Assembly (NCBI GenBank): GCA_019753235.1 | Contig: JAIELF010000017.1 | Location: forward strand, 62,001 to 126,000 | Origin: a bacterium | GTDB lineage: Bacteria > Planctomycetota > Planctomycetia > Kolteriales > Kolteriaceae | Direction of reading: 5' to 3' | Length of the DNA: 64,000 nucleotides | The notes under the pieces: generated by a model | The model's input: only the letters and a program-made list of their open reading frames with translations | Database searches by the model: none | Told to the model about the DNA's origin: nothing | Shown: in pieces, positions 48,675-56,669 of the stretch | Layout: the number at the start of each line of letters is the position of its first letter | Position numbering within the stretch: position 1 is the stretch's first letter | Translations under genes and position numbers: made by a program

Positions 48675-49487
48675 ATGATAGTTCGCCCAGCACTCTTCCT
48701 TTCCCTCAGTTTGATCGCGTCGATGACGGCTGCTCCGGCATGGGGAACTCCCTACGTTCGGCAATATAGCTCTACCAACCATGTGCTGCCGAGCATGCTC
48801 AACTTGACCATCGGCATCGGGCCGGAAAGAGCGGCTCCCTTCCAAGTCACGCCGCTCGCATCCTTGGGCGACCTCGCGATCGATGTTGATCTGAGCTTCG
48901 CGCGCGATCCGGTCTTCCGGACACTGCTGACCGGTCGCATCAATGCGGAGAACATCGTGAATCGCCCTATCGACCTCGGCTCGCTCGGTGGCGTTGATGT
49001 CAGTGTACTGGGCGTATCGGTCGGGTTGTATGTGGAACGATTCCGGATTTTCTCCGGCAACCAATTCAACTTGGCCGATGGGTTGCCTTTCTTTGTGCCT
49101 CCTTTCCTCTCTGTTGACGCGGGCCTGATCAATTTAAACAATCCAACGGGCCTCATCGGAACCCTCTTTTCAGGCCAGTTCCCCCTCGCGCAGAATTTCG
49201 ACCTCACGCCGATCGACGTGCCAGCCACCCAACTCTTTCAGCTTGATCTTCCTGGAGCTTTCGACGACGACGGACCTTCGCTCTTTGACCCCAAACCCGA
49301 GTTCAACTTCACCATCGATCCAATCGCGATCGTGATCGACGAGATCGCTCGTGGAACCAACCTCTACGTCGTTCTCAGCGGCAAAATCTACACCGCAGTC
49401 CCCGAGGTATCGAGCACGGTGATGCTGCTTGTGCCGCTCGCCGCGCTGACCTTCGTTGTTGTCCGCCGTCGCGTCACCGCTTGTTGA
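48675..49487 (+). CDS. PEP-CTERM-type exported protein
   Basis: Predicted 270-residue exported protein. The signal peptide is about residues 1-24 (LSLSLIASMTAAPAWG). The mature part is a soluble, Asp/Leu/Pro-rich domain without known catalytic motifs. The C-terminus is a PEP-CTERM-type sorting signal: VPEVSS, hydrophobic segment TVMLLVPLAALTFVVV and a basic RRR tail. Such signals direct exosortase-dependent sorting and cleavage at the cell surface. No exosortase gene is in the window. It ends 66 bp before an IS1380 element. Confidence 0.85.
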   Translation: MIVRPALFLSLSLIASMTAAPAWGTPYVRQYSSTNHVLPSMLNLTIGIGPERAAPFQVTPLASLGDLAIDVDLSFARDPVFRTLLTGRINAENIVNRPIDLGSLGGVDVSVLGVSVGLYVERFRIFSGNQFNLADGLPFFVPPFLSVDAGLINLNNPTGLIGTLFSGQFPLAQNFDLTPIDVPATQLFQLDLPGAFDDDGPSLFDPKPEFNFTIDPIAIVIDEIARGTNLYVVLSGKIYTAVPEVSSTVMLLVPLAALTFVVVRRRVTAC

Positions 49488-49553
49488 ATCCGAGAATTGC
49501 CACTTCACTCATTGACATGACCAACCCCAACGCGCGGAGCATGGCCACATAAG

Positions 49554-51227
49554 CCCGGATTTCCCAGATGAATCTCTACCTCGGCCTGTTTTTGGCCGCT
49601 GATTCCGCGTAAAAAGCTGGGGTTGAGACCGTTTTCGATGCTCATGGAGGGGCCGAGCGATGGGTGAAGGACAAAAGGCCCCGCTTCGGGTCGGTTTTGA
49701 TCGCGGCGTCAAGCTGGAGTTTCACGGGGTGAAGATCACCAGCGACGCGGGTCTGCTCGTGTATCGCGAACTGGATGACGCTTTCGATCTCACCGCATCC
49801 ACGGCCAATCAGCTTGCCGACGTTCGGACGGGGAGCAACACGCAGCACTCGTTGACGGCACTGTTGCGGCAGTCGATCTACAGCCGACTGGGCGGCTACG
49901 AAGATCTCAATGATGCCGAGCGGCTGCGCGTGGACCCGGCGATGCGTCAAGTCGTTGGTGGGCGCGCCCGTGAGAAGACAGCGGCTTCGACCAGCGAAGT
50001 GGGACGCTTCGAGACAGAGATCCTTTCGCAGCCCGCGAACCTGGAGAAGATCCAGAAGATGGCAGGGCTCTGGATCGATCGTGTTCGTCAGACCAAGCCG
50101 ATCGACAAGATCGTCCTCGACATGGATAGCTCCGTCAGTGAGACGTACGGTCAACAGGAGGGGACGGCGTACAACGGCCACTTCGAATGCACCTGTTACC
50201 ATCCGCTATTCTGCTTCAATCAGTTCGGCGACTTGGAGCAGGCGCTGCTGCGAAATGGAAACGTCCACAGCGCCGAGGATTGGCGGGCCGTGCTGGAGCC
50301 GGTGGTGGCTCGCTATCGCGACCAGGATCTGGCCCGTTACTTCCGAGGCGATGCGGCTTTCGCCAAGCCGGACCTCTACGAGTTCCTGGAGGAGGAAGGC
50401 TACGAATATGCCATTCGGTTACCGGCCAACGACGTGTTGGAAGAGAAGATTCGGCATCTGTTGACACGACCCGTGGGCAGGCCGCCGAAGAAGCCAATCG
50501 TTCTCTACGCCTGCTTTCTATATCGGGCGGCGAGTTGGAACAAGTGGCGTCGCGTGGTGGCCAAGGTGGAATGGCACGAAGGAGAACTCTTTCCTCGTGT
50601 CGGCTTCATCGTGACGAGCCTTTGGATCGCCGAGGAACGAGTCGTGCGGTTCTACAACGGGCGAGGGACGGCCGAGCAGTGGATCAAGGAAGGCAAGCAG
50701 GCCATCAAGTGGACGCGGCTTTCCTGTCAGCGCTTCGATGCGAACCAAGTTCGCCTGCAGTTGTTCGTCCTGGCGTACAACCTCGCGAACTTCGTTCGTC
50801 GGCTTGCCTTGCCGCAAAGCATTCGGCGGTGGTCCCTGACGACGCTGCGGGAGAAGCTGGTCAAGATCGGCGCCAAGGTCGTCCGCCACGCCGGCTACAT
50901 CACCTTCCAGTTGGCCGAGGTGGCCGTGCCGAGGCGGCTGTTCGGGGAAATCTTGTGCAGGATCGAACGACTGCGGGCGCTCGTCGCTCCCGCTCCGTCC
51001 TGAGCGTTGAAAAATGGGCCAAAACACAGTCCATTCGGTCCGTCACTGCGATCGCGGTACGTCCGCAGGGGCAAAAATGACCCGATTCGAGCCGTCAAGG
51101 CGGGCATTCTGATCGAAAACGGCAGCGAACCGAGCCCGACGATGGTTGGAAAACAGTGGAACGACCGAAAACCAGTCGGTATCGTGTTGTCAATCGTGGC
51201 TCAAGGGAGCCATCTGGGAAATGTCGG
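49554..51227 (+). mobile_element. IS1380-family insertion sequence, intact
   Basis: Element of about 1.67 kb, the size of IS1380-family members. Left end CCCGGATTTCCCAGATG (49554-49570) and right end, read inward, CCGACATTTCCCAGATG (51227 back to 51211), are imperfect inverted repeats. The transposase gene lies inside with its stop about 224 bp before the right end. A target-site duplication could not be assigned. The right end is 22 bp from the start of the NACHT gene. A relic of the same family, in inverted orientation, lies at 55.9 kb. Confidence 0.8.
49660..51003 (+). CDS. IS1380-family transposase
   Basis: Predicted DDE transposase of 447 residues. N-terminal FDRGVKLEFHGVKITSDAGLL and ADVRTGSNTQHSLTALLRQSIYSRLGGYEDL are typical of the family. 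The first catalytic Asp is probably in KIVLDMDSSVSE, the second in RYFRGDAAFAKPDLYEF, and the Glu in TAEQWIKEGKQAIKW. All are present, so the enzyme looks intact. The start ATG at 49660 is supported by GAGGGG upstream. Nothing suggests decay. Confidence 0.93.
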   Translation: MGEGQKAPLRVGFDRGVKLEFHGVKITSDAGLLVYRELDDAFDLTASTANQLADVRTGSNTQHSLTALLRQSIYSRLGGYEDLNDAERLRVDPAMRQVVGGRAREKTAASTSEVGRFETEILSQPANLEKIQKMAGLWIDRVRQTKPIDKIVLDMDSSVSETYGQQEGTAYNGHFECTCYHPLFCFNQFGDLEQALLRNGNVHSAEDWRAVLEPVVARYRDQDLARYFRGDAAFAKPDLYEFLEEEGYEYAIRLPANDVLEEKIRHLLTRPVGRPPKKPIVLYACFLYRAASWNKWRRVVAKVEWHEGELFPRVGFIVTSLWIAEERVVRFYNGRGTAEQWIKEGKQAIKWTRLSCQRFDANQVRLQLFVLAYNLANFVRRLALPQSIRRWSLTTLREKLVKIGAKVVRHAGYITFQLAEVAVPRRLFGEILCRIERLRALVAPAPS

Positions 51228-51249
51228 TTCATAGGATACAATTTCAACG

Positions 51250-53049
51250 ATGGAATGTGATCCGATAACACTGGCTGTCTTCAAGGAACTAGCAAGCTCC
51301 ATAGCAAAACTGGTTGTAAGCAAATGCGCTCAATTCAACTTTTTTGGGAGCACGTCAACCGACATATCCGACGGATGCAACCGTAAGTTACAAAGTCATT
51401 TAACTGAAGTTGTAAGTTGGTCTCAAACTATACACTTTTTTGGCATGCCTAATCCTCGCGATACTCCAAACACCACCGTGCCTTTAATTATGAGCACTTT
51501 GCCGCGAAAATTTAGTTCCTCTCAATCAGAATTAGCCACCCTCTCAGAAGGAGATCTGCTTCAAACTAGTGGGCATGCTGTGCTACTAGGTGACCCTGGT
51601 GCCGGCAAGACTACAACAATGAAGCGACTCGCATTACGCCTATTAACTTCCGACTCAGATCACGATAGCGACACATGGGAATGCCCAATATGCCTACGAC
51701 TTCGGCGCATCAATACTAGCATCCCCCTGCACTGTGCACTTGCTGATATATTCGGAATATCTTTCGGCATTGACCCTAGCAAATCACAAGACGCCTTAGA
51801 ACGCCAGTCAAATGAGATCCGAGTTGCGATTACAGACATCTTGAATAATGGCCGATTCGTAGTTTTGCTTGATGGTCTTGATGAGGTTCATCCACAAGCA
51901 TTCAATGATATTTGTGCACAAATCGTCGAGCTCGGATACTGCTTAACGCAATGCAAGATAATCGTATCGTGCCGTTCCGGTGCTTATCAGAAACACCTTG
52001 ACGGCTATTCAACCGCAGAATTAAAGCCGCTCTCATCCGATCAAATACGCGCAGTCACGTTACACTGGCTTGGAACAGAGGATCTGGCTGATGAATTCTC
52101 CCAGCAGGCAGAGCTATCACGTGCAAGTGATTTACTCGACCGCCCCCTCTACTTGGCACAATTGCTGGTGGTTTTTCAAAATAGCGGATACCTTCCACAA
52201 CAACCAACATACTTAGCTCGACGAATTATTCTGTTGATGCTTGAAGGATGGGATGCAAAACGATCCTTGCACCGACCGTCCATGTATGCCAATTTCGACG
52301 CGGAAGGCAAGTTAGAGTTCTTGTCGTGCTTAGCGTTCGAGTTATTGCTGGATGCAAAAACAGAATTCGACACGTTTACACTTCAAGAAGCATATAAACG
52401 CATTCATGGCAAGTTTGGGCTACCTGAACGAGAGACAGAGCAAGTTGTGAGAGAACTTGAGGCACATACTGGGCTTATCGTCGAGTCAGTCTATGATCTA
52501 TGGTCATTCTCTCACTTATCCATTCAAGAATATTTGAGTGCCAATTATATCGTACGTGCGCCGTTTGATACTACAACTCGCGCCATGTCCAACACTTATC
52601 CGGAGGTGCTTGCAGTTGCAATCGCCTTGTCATCTGATCCTACAGAGTGGTTTATAAAATTGGTCTCTGAACCACTTAACTATGCGAAATCTCGAATCAT
52701 TGGCGATGGACCTCGCTTTTCGAAGAGATTGTCGCAAGAGCAACCGCGCTTTTCGCGATCATCAAGCCTCGGCGCGTGTTACATGCGATTTGCGCTAAGT
52801 TTTGATATCGATGCGACTGTCCCCCTACTAAGCATTCCTAACGTCTGCGAATCAGTTCTGCTAGTGTTGCCATATTATTGTTCAGTTCGTGTACGCAAGA
52901 ATAATGAATCGATTGATAGTGAACGGGTATGCGTTAGTAAGGATAAGTCATATCAATTACCGCAAGAATTTCGCGATGATGCAGGAATCGTAAAACCAGG
53001 ATTTCTTTCGAAACTTGCTGCAGAAATTAGTAAACATCTTCATATCTGA
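51250..53049 (+). CDS. NACHT-domain NTPase (bacterial NLR-like, probable phage defence)
   Basis: Predicted 599-residue STAND-type NTPase. Walker A GDPGAGKTT is at residues 114-122. Walker B RFVVLLDGLDEV, with the extra acidic pair after the core Asp typical of NACHT domains, is at 202-213. A sensor-like KIIVSCRSGAY lies near 240, and FSHLSIQEYLSANYI (about 421-435) belongs to the winged-helix part. The N-terminal ~110 residues have no recognised effector domain and the C-terminal ~160 have no repeats. This resembles the short NACHT proteins with phage-defence activity (bNACHT01-type) more than long Avs proteins. Codon use is AT-rich relative to neighbours. It starts 22 bp after the IS1380 right end, with no good ribosome site, and a TACAAT box just ahead. 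Confidence 0.83.
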   Translation: MECDPITLAVFKELASSIAKLVVSKCAQFNFFGSTSTDISDGCNRKLQSHLTEVVSWSQTIHFFGMPNPRDTPNTTVPLIMSTLPRKFSSSQSELATLSEGDLLQTSGHAVLLGDPGAGKTTTMKRLALRLLTSDSDHDSDTWECPICLRLRRINTSIPLHCALADIFGISFGIDPSKSQDALERQSNEIRVAITDILNNGRFVVLLDGLDEVHPQAFNDICAQIVELGYCLTQCKIIVSCRSGAYQKHLDGYSTAELKPLSSDQIRAVTLHWLGTEDLADEFSQQAELSRASDLLDRPLYLAQLLVVFQNSGYLPQQPTYLARRIILLMLEGWDAKRSLHRPSMYANFDAEGKLEFLSCLAFELLLDAKTEFDTFTLQEAYKRIHGKFGLPERETEQVVRELEAHTGLIVESVYDLWSFSHLSIQEYLSANYIVRAPFDTTTRAMSNTYPEVLAVAIALSSDPTEWFIKLVSEPLNYAKSRIIGDGPRFSKRLSQEQPRFSRSSSLGACYMRFALSFDIDATVPLLSIPNVCESVLLVLPYYCSVRVRKNNESIDSERVCVSKDKSYQLPQEFRDDAGIVKPGFLSKLAAEISKHLHI

Positions 53050-53242
53050 GAGTATATTGTCTTAAGGTATTCAAGCTATTTTGTTCTTTCGTAAAGCCCT
53101 AATTTTTCGTGTTTCTTGTCACTTCTCCTGCCGTTGACTTAAGAGATACGCCGTTATGCCCTGTCGCGACAACTCAAGCTGATTATCTCACGCTCCGCAA
53201 CGCCGACTTCGAAGACCCGATACTAGAAGACGGAGAATCTAT

Positions 53243-53739
53243 GGTAACGTCCGCAAGCTTGCGCAGATTTTGAAAGTTGGCACTCCGTGATCGGGTAGGT
53301 TTCGGTGCTTTGAACTGAGACTTACTTTCACAGAGGGAGTGCCATGGAGAGTGTAACGAACTTTTCGGATGAGGGAAGCTTCTCTGGTGACGTCGTTCGC
53401 ATCGACGAGGGGAAGCTTCGGGGTCATGTGGACCAGGTGGTGCGGGCGAGCGTCGAGGAGACGCTCAACGGGCTTTTGGAAGCCGAGGCGGATCAGTTGT
53501 GTAACGCGAAGCGTTACGAACGAACTCCGGACCGTGTCGATACCCGTGCCGGCAGCTATGAACGCCAGCTCCACACGAAGGCGGGCGAAGTGACGCTTAA
53601 GGTGCCGAGGCTTCGCACCCTCGCCTTTGAGACGCAGATCATCGAACGATATCAGCGTCGAGAGAGCAGCGTGGAAGAGGCCCTGGTGGAGATGTACTTG
53701 GCGGGCGTGAGTGTTCGCCGGGTGGAGGATATCACATAA
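53243..53739 (+). mobile_element. IS256-family element relic
   Basis: Left end of a mutator/IS256-type element followed by a truncated transposase gene. A palindrome CGCAAGCTTGCG (53252-53263) and TTGAAAGTTGGCACTCCGTGA belong to the end region. The exact border was not found. The sequence breaks off near 53739, where an integrase relic on the other strand begins. 53050-53242 holds no gene. Confidence 0.65.
53344..53739 (+). pseudogene. IS256 transposase, 3'-truncated
   Basis: Only the first 131 residues of a transposase of roughly 400 remain. It has the family's N-terminal layout: VVRASVEETLNGLLEAEADQL, RAGSYERQLHTKAGEVTLKVPRLR and VEEALVEMYLAGVSVRRVEDIT, after which a stop codon follows at the fusion with foreign DNA. 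The catalytic Asp/Glu residues are lost. GAGGGAGTGCC ahead of ATG is a good ribosome site. Confidence 0.85.
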
Positions 53740-53740
53740 G

Positions 53741-53923
53741 TCACCTTGGCCATGCCTCGATCTCTTTGAGCGACAGAGCCCGACGATTCTTGGTAGGTCG
53801 ATCATGCTTCAAGTGCCGAATCTTTCCAATCGGGTTGGAGCCGATGAGCCCCCACTCCACCGCACGATTCAAGACGTTGACCATGATGCCGACTTCTCGG
53901 TTCGCCGTTCGGCCGGGTGGCAC
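53741..53923 (-). pseudogene. Tyrosine integrase/recombinase fragment
   Basis: Minus-strand frame with NVLNRAVEWGLIGSNPIGKIRHLK and NRRALSLKEIE, the core-binding helix and the start of the catalytic domain of phage/ICE-type tyrosine recombinases. The catalytic R/H/Y residues are not included, so it is a fragment cut at both ends. It abuts the truncated IS256 transposase. Such a remnant hints that this island was once carried by an integrative element. Confidence 0.6.
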
Positions 53924-54022
53924 CGGCTTTTCCCAGTACTATTCATTTTTGTCCAAATTACAGCCCATGAACTCCGGGCAATCTTGCAAGATGGTTGCGC
54001 AAATCTCGTGCCGAACAACCGT

Positions 54023-54040
54023 GGAATTTCCCCTTTTCTG
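54023..54040 (-). repeat. Dispersed repeat, copy D (direct repeat left)
   Basis: GGAATTTCCCCTTTTCTG on the plus strand. It is nearly identical (17 of 18, GAATxTCCCCTTTTCTGG) to the copy at 54597-54613 in the same orientation; the two bracket the 152-residue gene. Confidence 0.6.
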
Positions 54041-54055
54041 GGTTCTCTGGTCCCG

Positions 54056-54514
54056 TTATGACTGGTTGTCATCGTAGCTGGGGTCGCATCTAGCCAGCTC
54101 CTGATCGAGCGGAGAAAGCAATTCAACCACTGCGTCGCATTGTGATTTTACTTCAAGTAGGATGTGTTTAGCCTCGGCATGCAATCCGTGGTCAATAAGG
54201 TGCCTTCCTACTTGGATTCCAATTGCGACACGTCGCCAGCTGTCTTCAAGCCAGTAGGATTTCAGCAAATTAAACTTTTCTACACATCGACTGTAATTAC
54301 AATTATAATTTATCGTTCCAATTAGAAGTCGCTCTGCAACCGCTTGATGTCCTTTTACTGTGTACCTTGGGTCTGATTCAATCGTGAGAATGTACCGTGA
54401 GAGCGCTGAGTTTATTTGTTCTTCAAAATGACGATGCTCAATCTCTCTATGCAAGGAAAAGATAGAGTCCAATGTAGTTATAAGCAAATGAAAAGCTTCG
54501 TCAAGAGTGTTCAT
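54056..54514 (-). CDS. AT-rich helical protein, unknown function
   Basis: Predicted 152-residue cytoplasmic protein. It has no signal peptide. Segments such as RYILTIESDPRYTVKGHQAVAERLLIG, VAIGIQVGRHLIDHGLHAEAKHILLEVKS and LSPLDQELARCD suggest paired helices of TPR/SEL1-like size, but no clear repeat. Codon use is AT-rich, like the NACHT gene. It is flanked by two near-identical direct repeats. Position beside NACHT and mobile-element relics suggests cargo of a mobile or defence island. No family recognised. Confidence 0.62.
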   Translation of the reverse strand: MNTLDEAFHLLITTLDSIFSLHREIEHRHFEEQINSALSRYILTIESDPRYTVKGHQAVAERLLIGTINYNCNYSRCVEKFNLLKSYWLEDSWRRVAIGIQVGRHLIDHGLHAEAKHILLEVKSQCDAVVELLSPLDQELARCDPSYDDNQS

Positions 54515-54596
54515 TGTTGCTCCCGGTATGAAAATGCGACCGGAAATATGGAAGTTTTGGGATATCGTCGAACATTCAGTTGTTTAAGAAAAAAGT

Positions 54597-54613
54597 AGAA
54601 TGTCCCCTTTTCT
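54597..54613 (-). repeat. Dispersed repeat, copy C (direct repeat right)
   Basis: AGAATGTCCCCTTTTCT, the exact reverse complement of the copy at 22454-22470. Same orientation as the copy at 54023-54040. Lies in the spacer between two minus-strand genes. Confidence 0.6.
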
Positions 54614-54643
54614 GGTAAACGCGCATCGGAATGGGACACTGCA

Positions 54644-55861
54644 CTAGGGCGAGGCTACTGGTTCGACGATATCGGGAATGCCGTCCAAAATCGTTATCTG
54701 ATACTTCACCGCTCCCCGAGATTTGGAGGCTAAGTTCGAGCGATCGGAGTAAAGCTGCGTCAACTGCGTCCTGAGGATCTGCTCATCCGAATCGAGCCGT
54801 TGTTGACGTTCAGGAAGAGCTTCGTACTCGGGAGTGTTTAACTTGTTCAGCAATTCGCGATACTGCGTTACCTCTTTTTCCTTGAACTCCAGCCGGCTCT
54901 TGATTTTTCTATATTCATTGACTCCAAAAGGAAACTGTCCAGGTACATCACTTCGCTTGAGAATCGCGGCGCTGGCCATCGCTTCCTTGAGAGCTAATTC
55001 TGCCTCCTTCACGTCATTTTCCGGCGCCTTCTCGCTCTTAAGCGTGGCGAGTCTCTCCATGCGTGATTGAACAACCTGCTGCCAGTCCTGAGCAAGCGGG
55101 TCCAATTCCGGAGGGGGCCCCATATTGATCAATTGCTCGCGGAGCTGCTGGACTTGACCCTCGGCGCTCCCCAGGAATTGCTCGACCATTCGAAGTCCGT
55201 CATGGCGAAAGTTCAGCGGAATAGCTTGCCAAAGCTCTCGGACTTGCTTTTGCTCGACGCGTACTTTCTCCAGACTGTCTTTTGTAGAGGCAACCGAAGC
55301 CAACCACTCTTTGCGGGCTTTCTCGCCGGCGGAATTAATCGCATTCGCCGATTCATCGAACGCACGCTGGAGCTCTTCTTTCACGGCCACCAAGAGCCGT
55401 TGACCATCTCCATCCTTCCAATCAACTCCATCCACACGATAGAGTAGCATGTCAATACGCGTGACTCGATTGGTGTCAAACGAAATCAACTGGACTGCCG
55501 CGCGAGCCTTCTCACTCTTATCACTCAACGTCTTTTTTAGGACCCCCTCCATAAATGCCGACGAAGTCATGATGGCAGTCGCTTGCGGAGGGTAACTCGA
55601 CCGATCGGAGTCGGCATCGACCTGGATCACCATGGAGGCATGTTGAACCGGGGTCCCTTCCGGTTTGGTTGACGGCCAAGTAACCCCCGTGCCGAACATG
55701 GGCGAGAGCAGGCCAGACCGAGGCGGCGGGGACGTCCCGAACAACCTGAGAATGTTTGGTGCATCCCCTCTTTTCGTCTTAAGTGCCGAGTCGTCTCCGA
55801 TGACCTCACTCGCTGCCAAGACGAGAAGCACCGCCAGCCAGCTACCAAAACTTGACTTCAT
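54644..55861 (-). CDS. Exported coiled-coil protein, unknown function
   Basis: Predicted 405-residue protein with a signal peptide (MKSSFGSWLAVLLVLAASEVIG). The middle and second half are rich in Glu, Lys, Gln and Leu, with long heptad-like stretches (about 170-380, for instance EKVRVEQKQVRELWQAI and SEKAPENDVKEAELALKEA), so a coiled-coil periplasmic or wall-associated protein is likely. Asp/Ser-rich segments near the N-terminus may be disordered. The start at 55861 has GGAG 9 bases ahead; a longer frame to 55939 would translate the IS1380 end sequence and is rejected. No family recognised. Confidence 0.62.
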   Translation of the reverse strand: MKSSFGSWLAVLLVLAASEVIGDDSALKTKRGDAPNILRLFGTSPPPRSGLLSPMFGTGVTWPSTKPEGTPVQHASMVIQVDADSDRSSYPPQATAIMTSSAFMEGVLKKTLSDKSEKARAAVQLISFDTNRVTRIDMLLYRVDGVDWKDGDGQRLLVAVKEELQRAFDESANAINSAGEKARKEWLASVASTKDSLEKVRVEQKQVRELWQAIPLNFRHDGLRMVEQFLGSAEGQVQQLREQLINMGPPPELDPLAQDWQQVVQSRMERLATLKSEKAPENDVKEAELALKEAMASAAILKRSDVPGQFPFGVNEYRKIKSRLEFKEKEVTQYRELLNKLNTPEYEALPERQQRLDSDEQILRTQLTQLYSDRSNLASKSRGAVKYQITILDGIPDIVEPVASP

Positions 55862-55914
55862 GATCCGTGACTCCGTGAAGTGGACCCCAAAAACTGGACC
55901 GGCGGATAGGTTAA

Positions 55915-56030
55915 CCGACATTTCCCAGATGGCTCCCATGAGCCACCATTGAGCCGAAGGTACCGACCCGCTCTCCGAGAATCAACGGTTTTCCGACCGG
56001 CGTCCGGCTCAGTTCGCTTCCGTTTTCGAT
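55915..56030 (-). mobile_element. IS1380 right-end relic, inverted
   Basis: CCGACATTTCCCAGATGGCTCCC (55915 on) is nearly the same as the right end of the intact IS1380 element at 51227, read in the opposite direction. The similarity continues for about 100 bp inward (ATCGAAAACGGxAGCGAAC stretch). Beyond that it fades. No transposase gene is attached on this side, so it is a remnant. Confidence 0.7.
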
Positions 56031-56129
56031 TGGGTTCCGCGCCATGGCAGCTAAGTATCGACTGGCTTTCGCGCCCGGCCGGGTGGCACTGGCGTGTCGC
56101 CAGTGTGCAGCTAGCGTCTCCGTCCGGTG

Positions 56130-56452
56130 AACCACACTCTTTAATCTTTCGCTTGATCTGGTCAGACTTCTTTATTCGTCATGGTGAATCGAGGCTCAAC
56201 CAATATTTGCTTGATCGATACGGACTTGTTACCACGAACCAGTACCGCAACGTCGTGGAGGTGAGCGACGATGGCCGCACGTTCGTTGTGGACAACGGGC
56301 GGACTCCGTACGGGGGGTCGAACAGGAATTCGATCTACGTCGTCACGGTCGTCGTCCCGGAAGCAAGTGCAACGACGTTGGTCCTTGTTTCTATCGCGAT
56401 TGCCATTCTACCGATCGGCGGTTTCGTGCGTAGCTCGCCGCGAACGCATTGA
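56130..56452 (+). pseudogene. 5'-truncated PEP-CTERM protein gene
   Basis: Only the C-terminal part of an exported protein is left. It reads NVVEVSDDGRTFVVDNGRTPYGG, VVTVVVPEASAT, hydrophobic TLVLVSIAIAILPIGGF and a short basic end: VPEAS plus membrane segment plus basic tail is the PEP-CTERM sorting signal. Upstream the frame runs into IS1380 end sequence and has no signal peptide. The last residues (SSPRTH) come from a fused IS fragment. The gene was probably cut by an insertion. Confidence 0.62.
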
Positions 56453-56552
56453 TGTTCGCACAGGGAACAATACACCGCACTCGCTGACGGCGCTGTTGCG
56501 GCAGTCGATCTACAGCCGGCTGGGCGGCTACGAAGATCTCCATGATGCCGAA
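56451..56552 (+). mobile_element. Internal fragment of an IS1380 transposase gene
   Basis: About 100 bp read DVRTGNNTPHSLTALLRQSIYSRL and so on, nearly the same as the intact transposase (ADVRTGSNTQHSLTALLRQ). It is in the plus orientation, opposite to the end relic at 55915, so two independent or rearranged remnants are present. It breaks off at 56552. 56553-56669 holds nothing recognisable. Confidence 0.72.
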
Positions 56553-56669
56553 TAACAGAAGATAGATGATCAAAGAAACTTCGTTTTTCCCGTGACTGGT
56601 GCCTGTTCAGTAATGAAGGACGGTCTCAGGGATCGATTTCGATTTACTCTTCGCGATCGGAGATCGATT

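Noticed and set aside
50187..51080. 297-codon frame overlapping the IS1380 transposase
   Set aside because: Alternative frame of the same strand, with Arg/Gly-rich translation and no motif; the family transposase is in the other frame.
54644..55939. Longer start (55939) for the coiled-coil exported protein
   Set aside because: The first 26 codons are IS1380 end sequence (the same peptide is encoded at 51.2 kb); the signal peptide begins at 55861.
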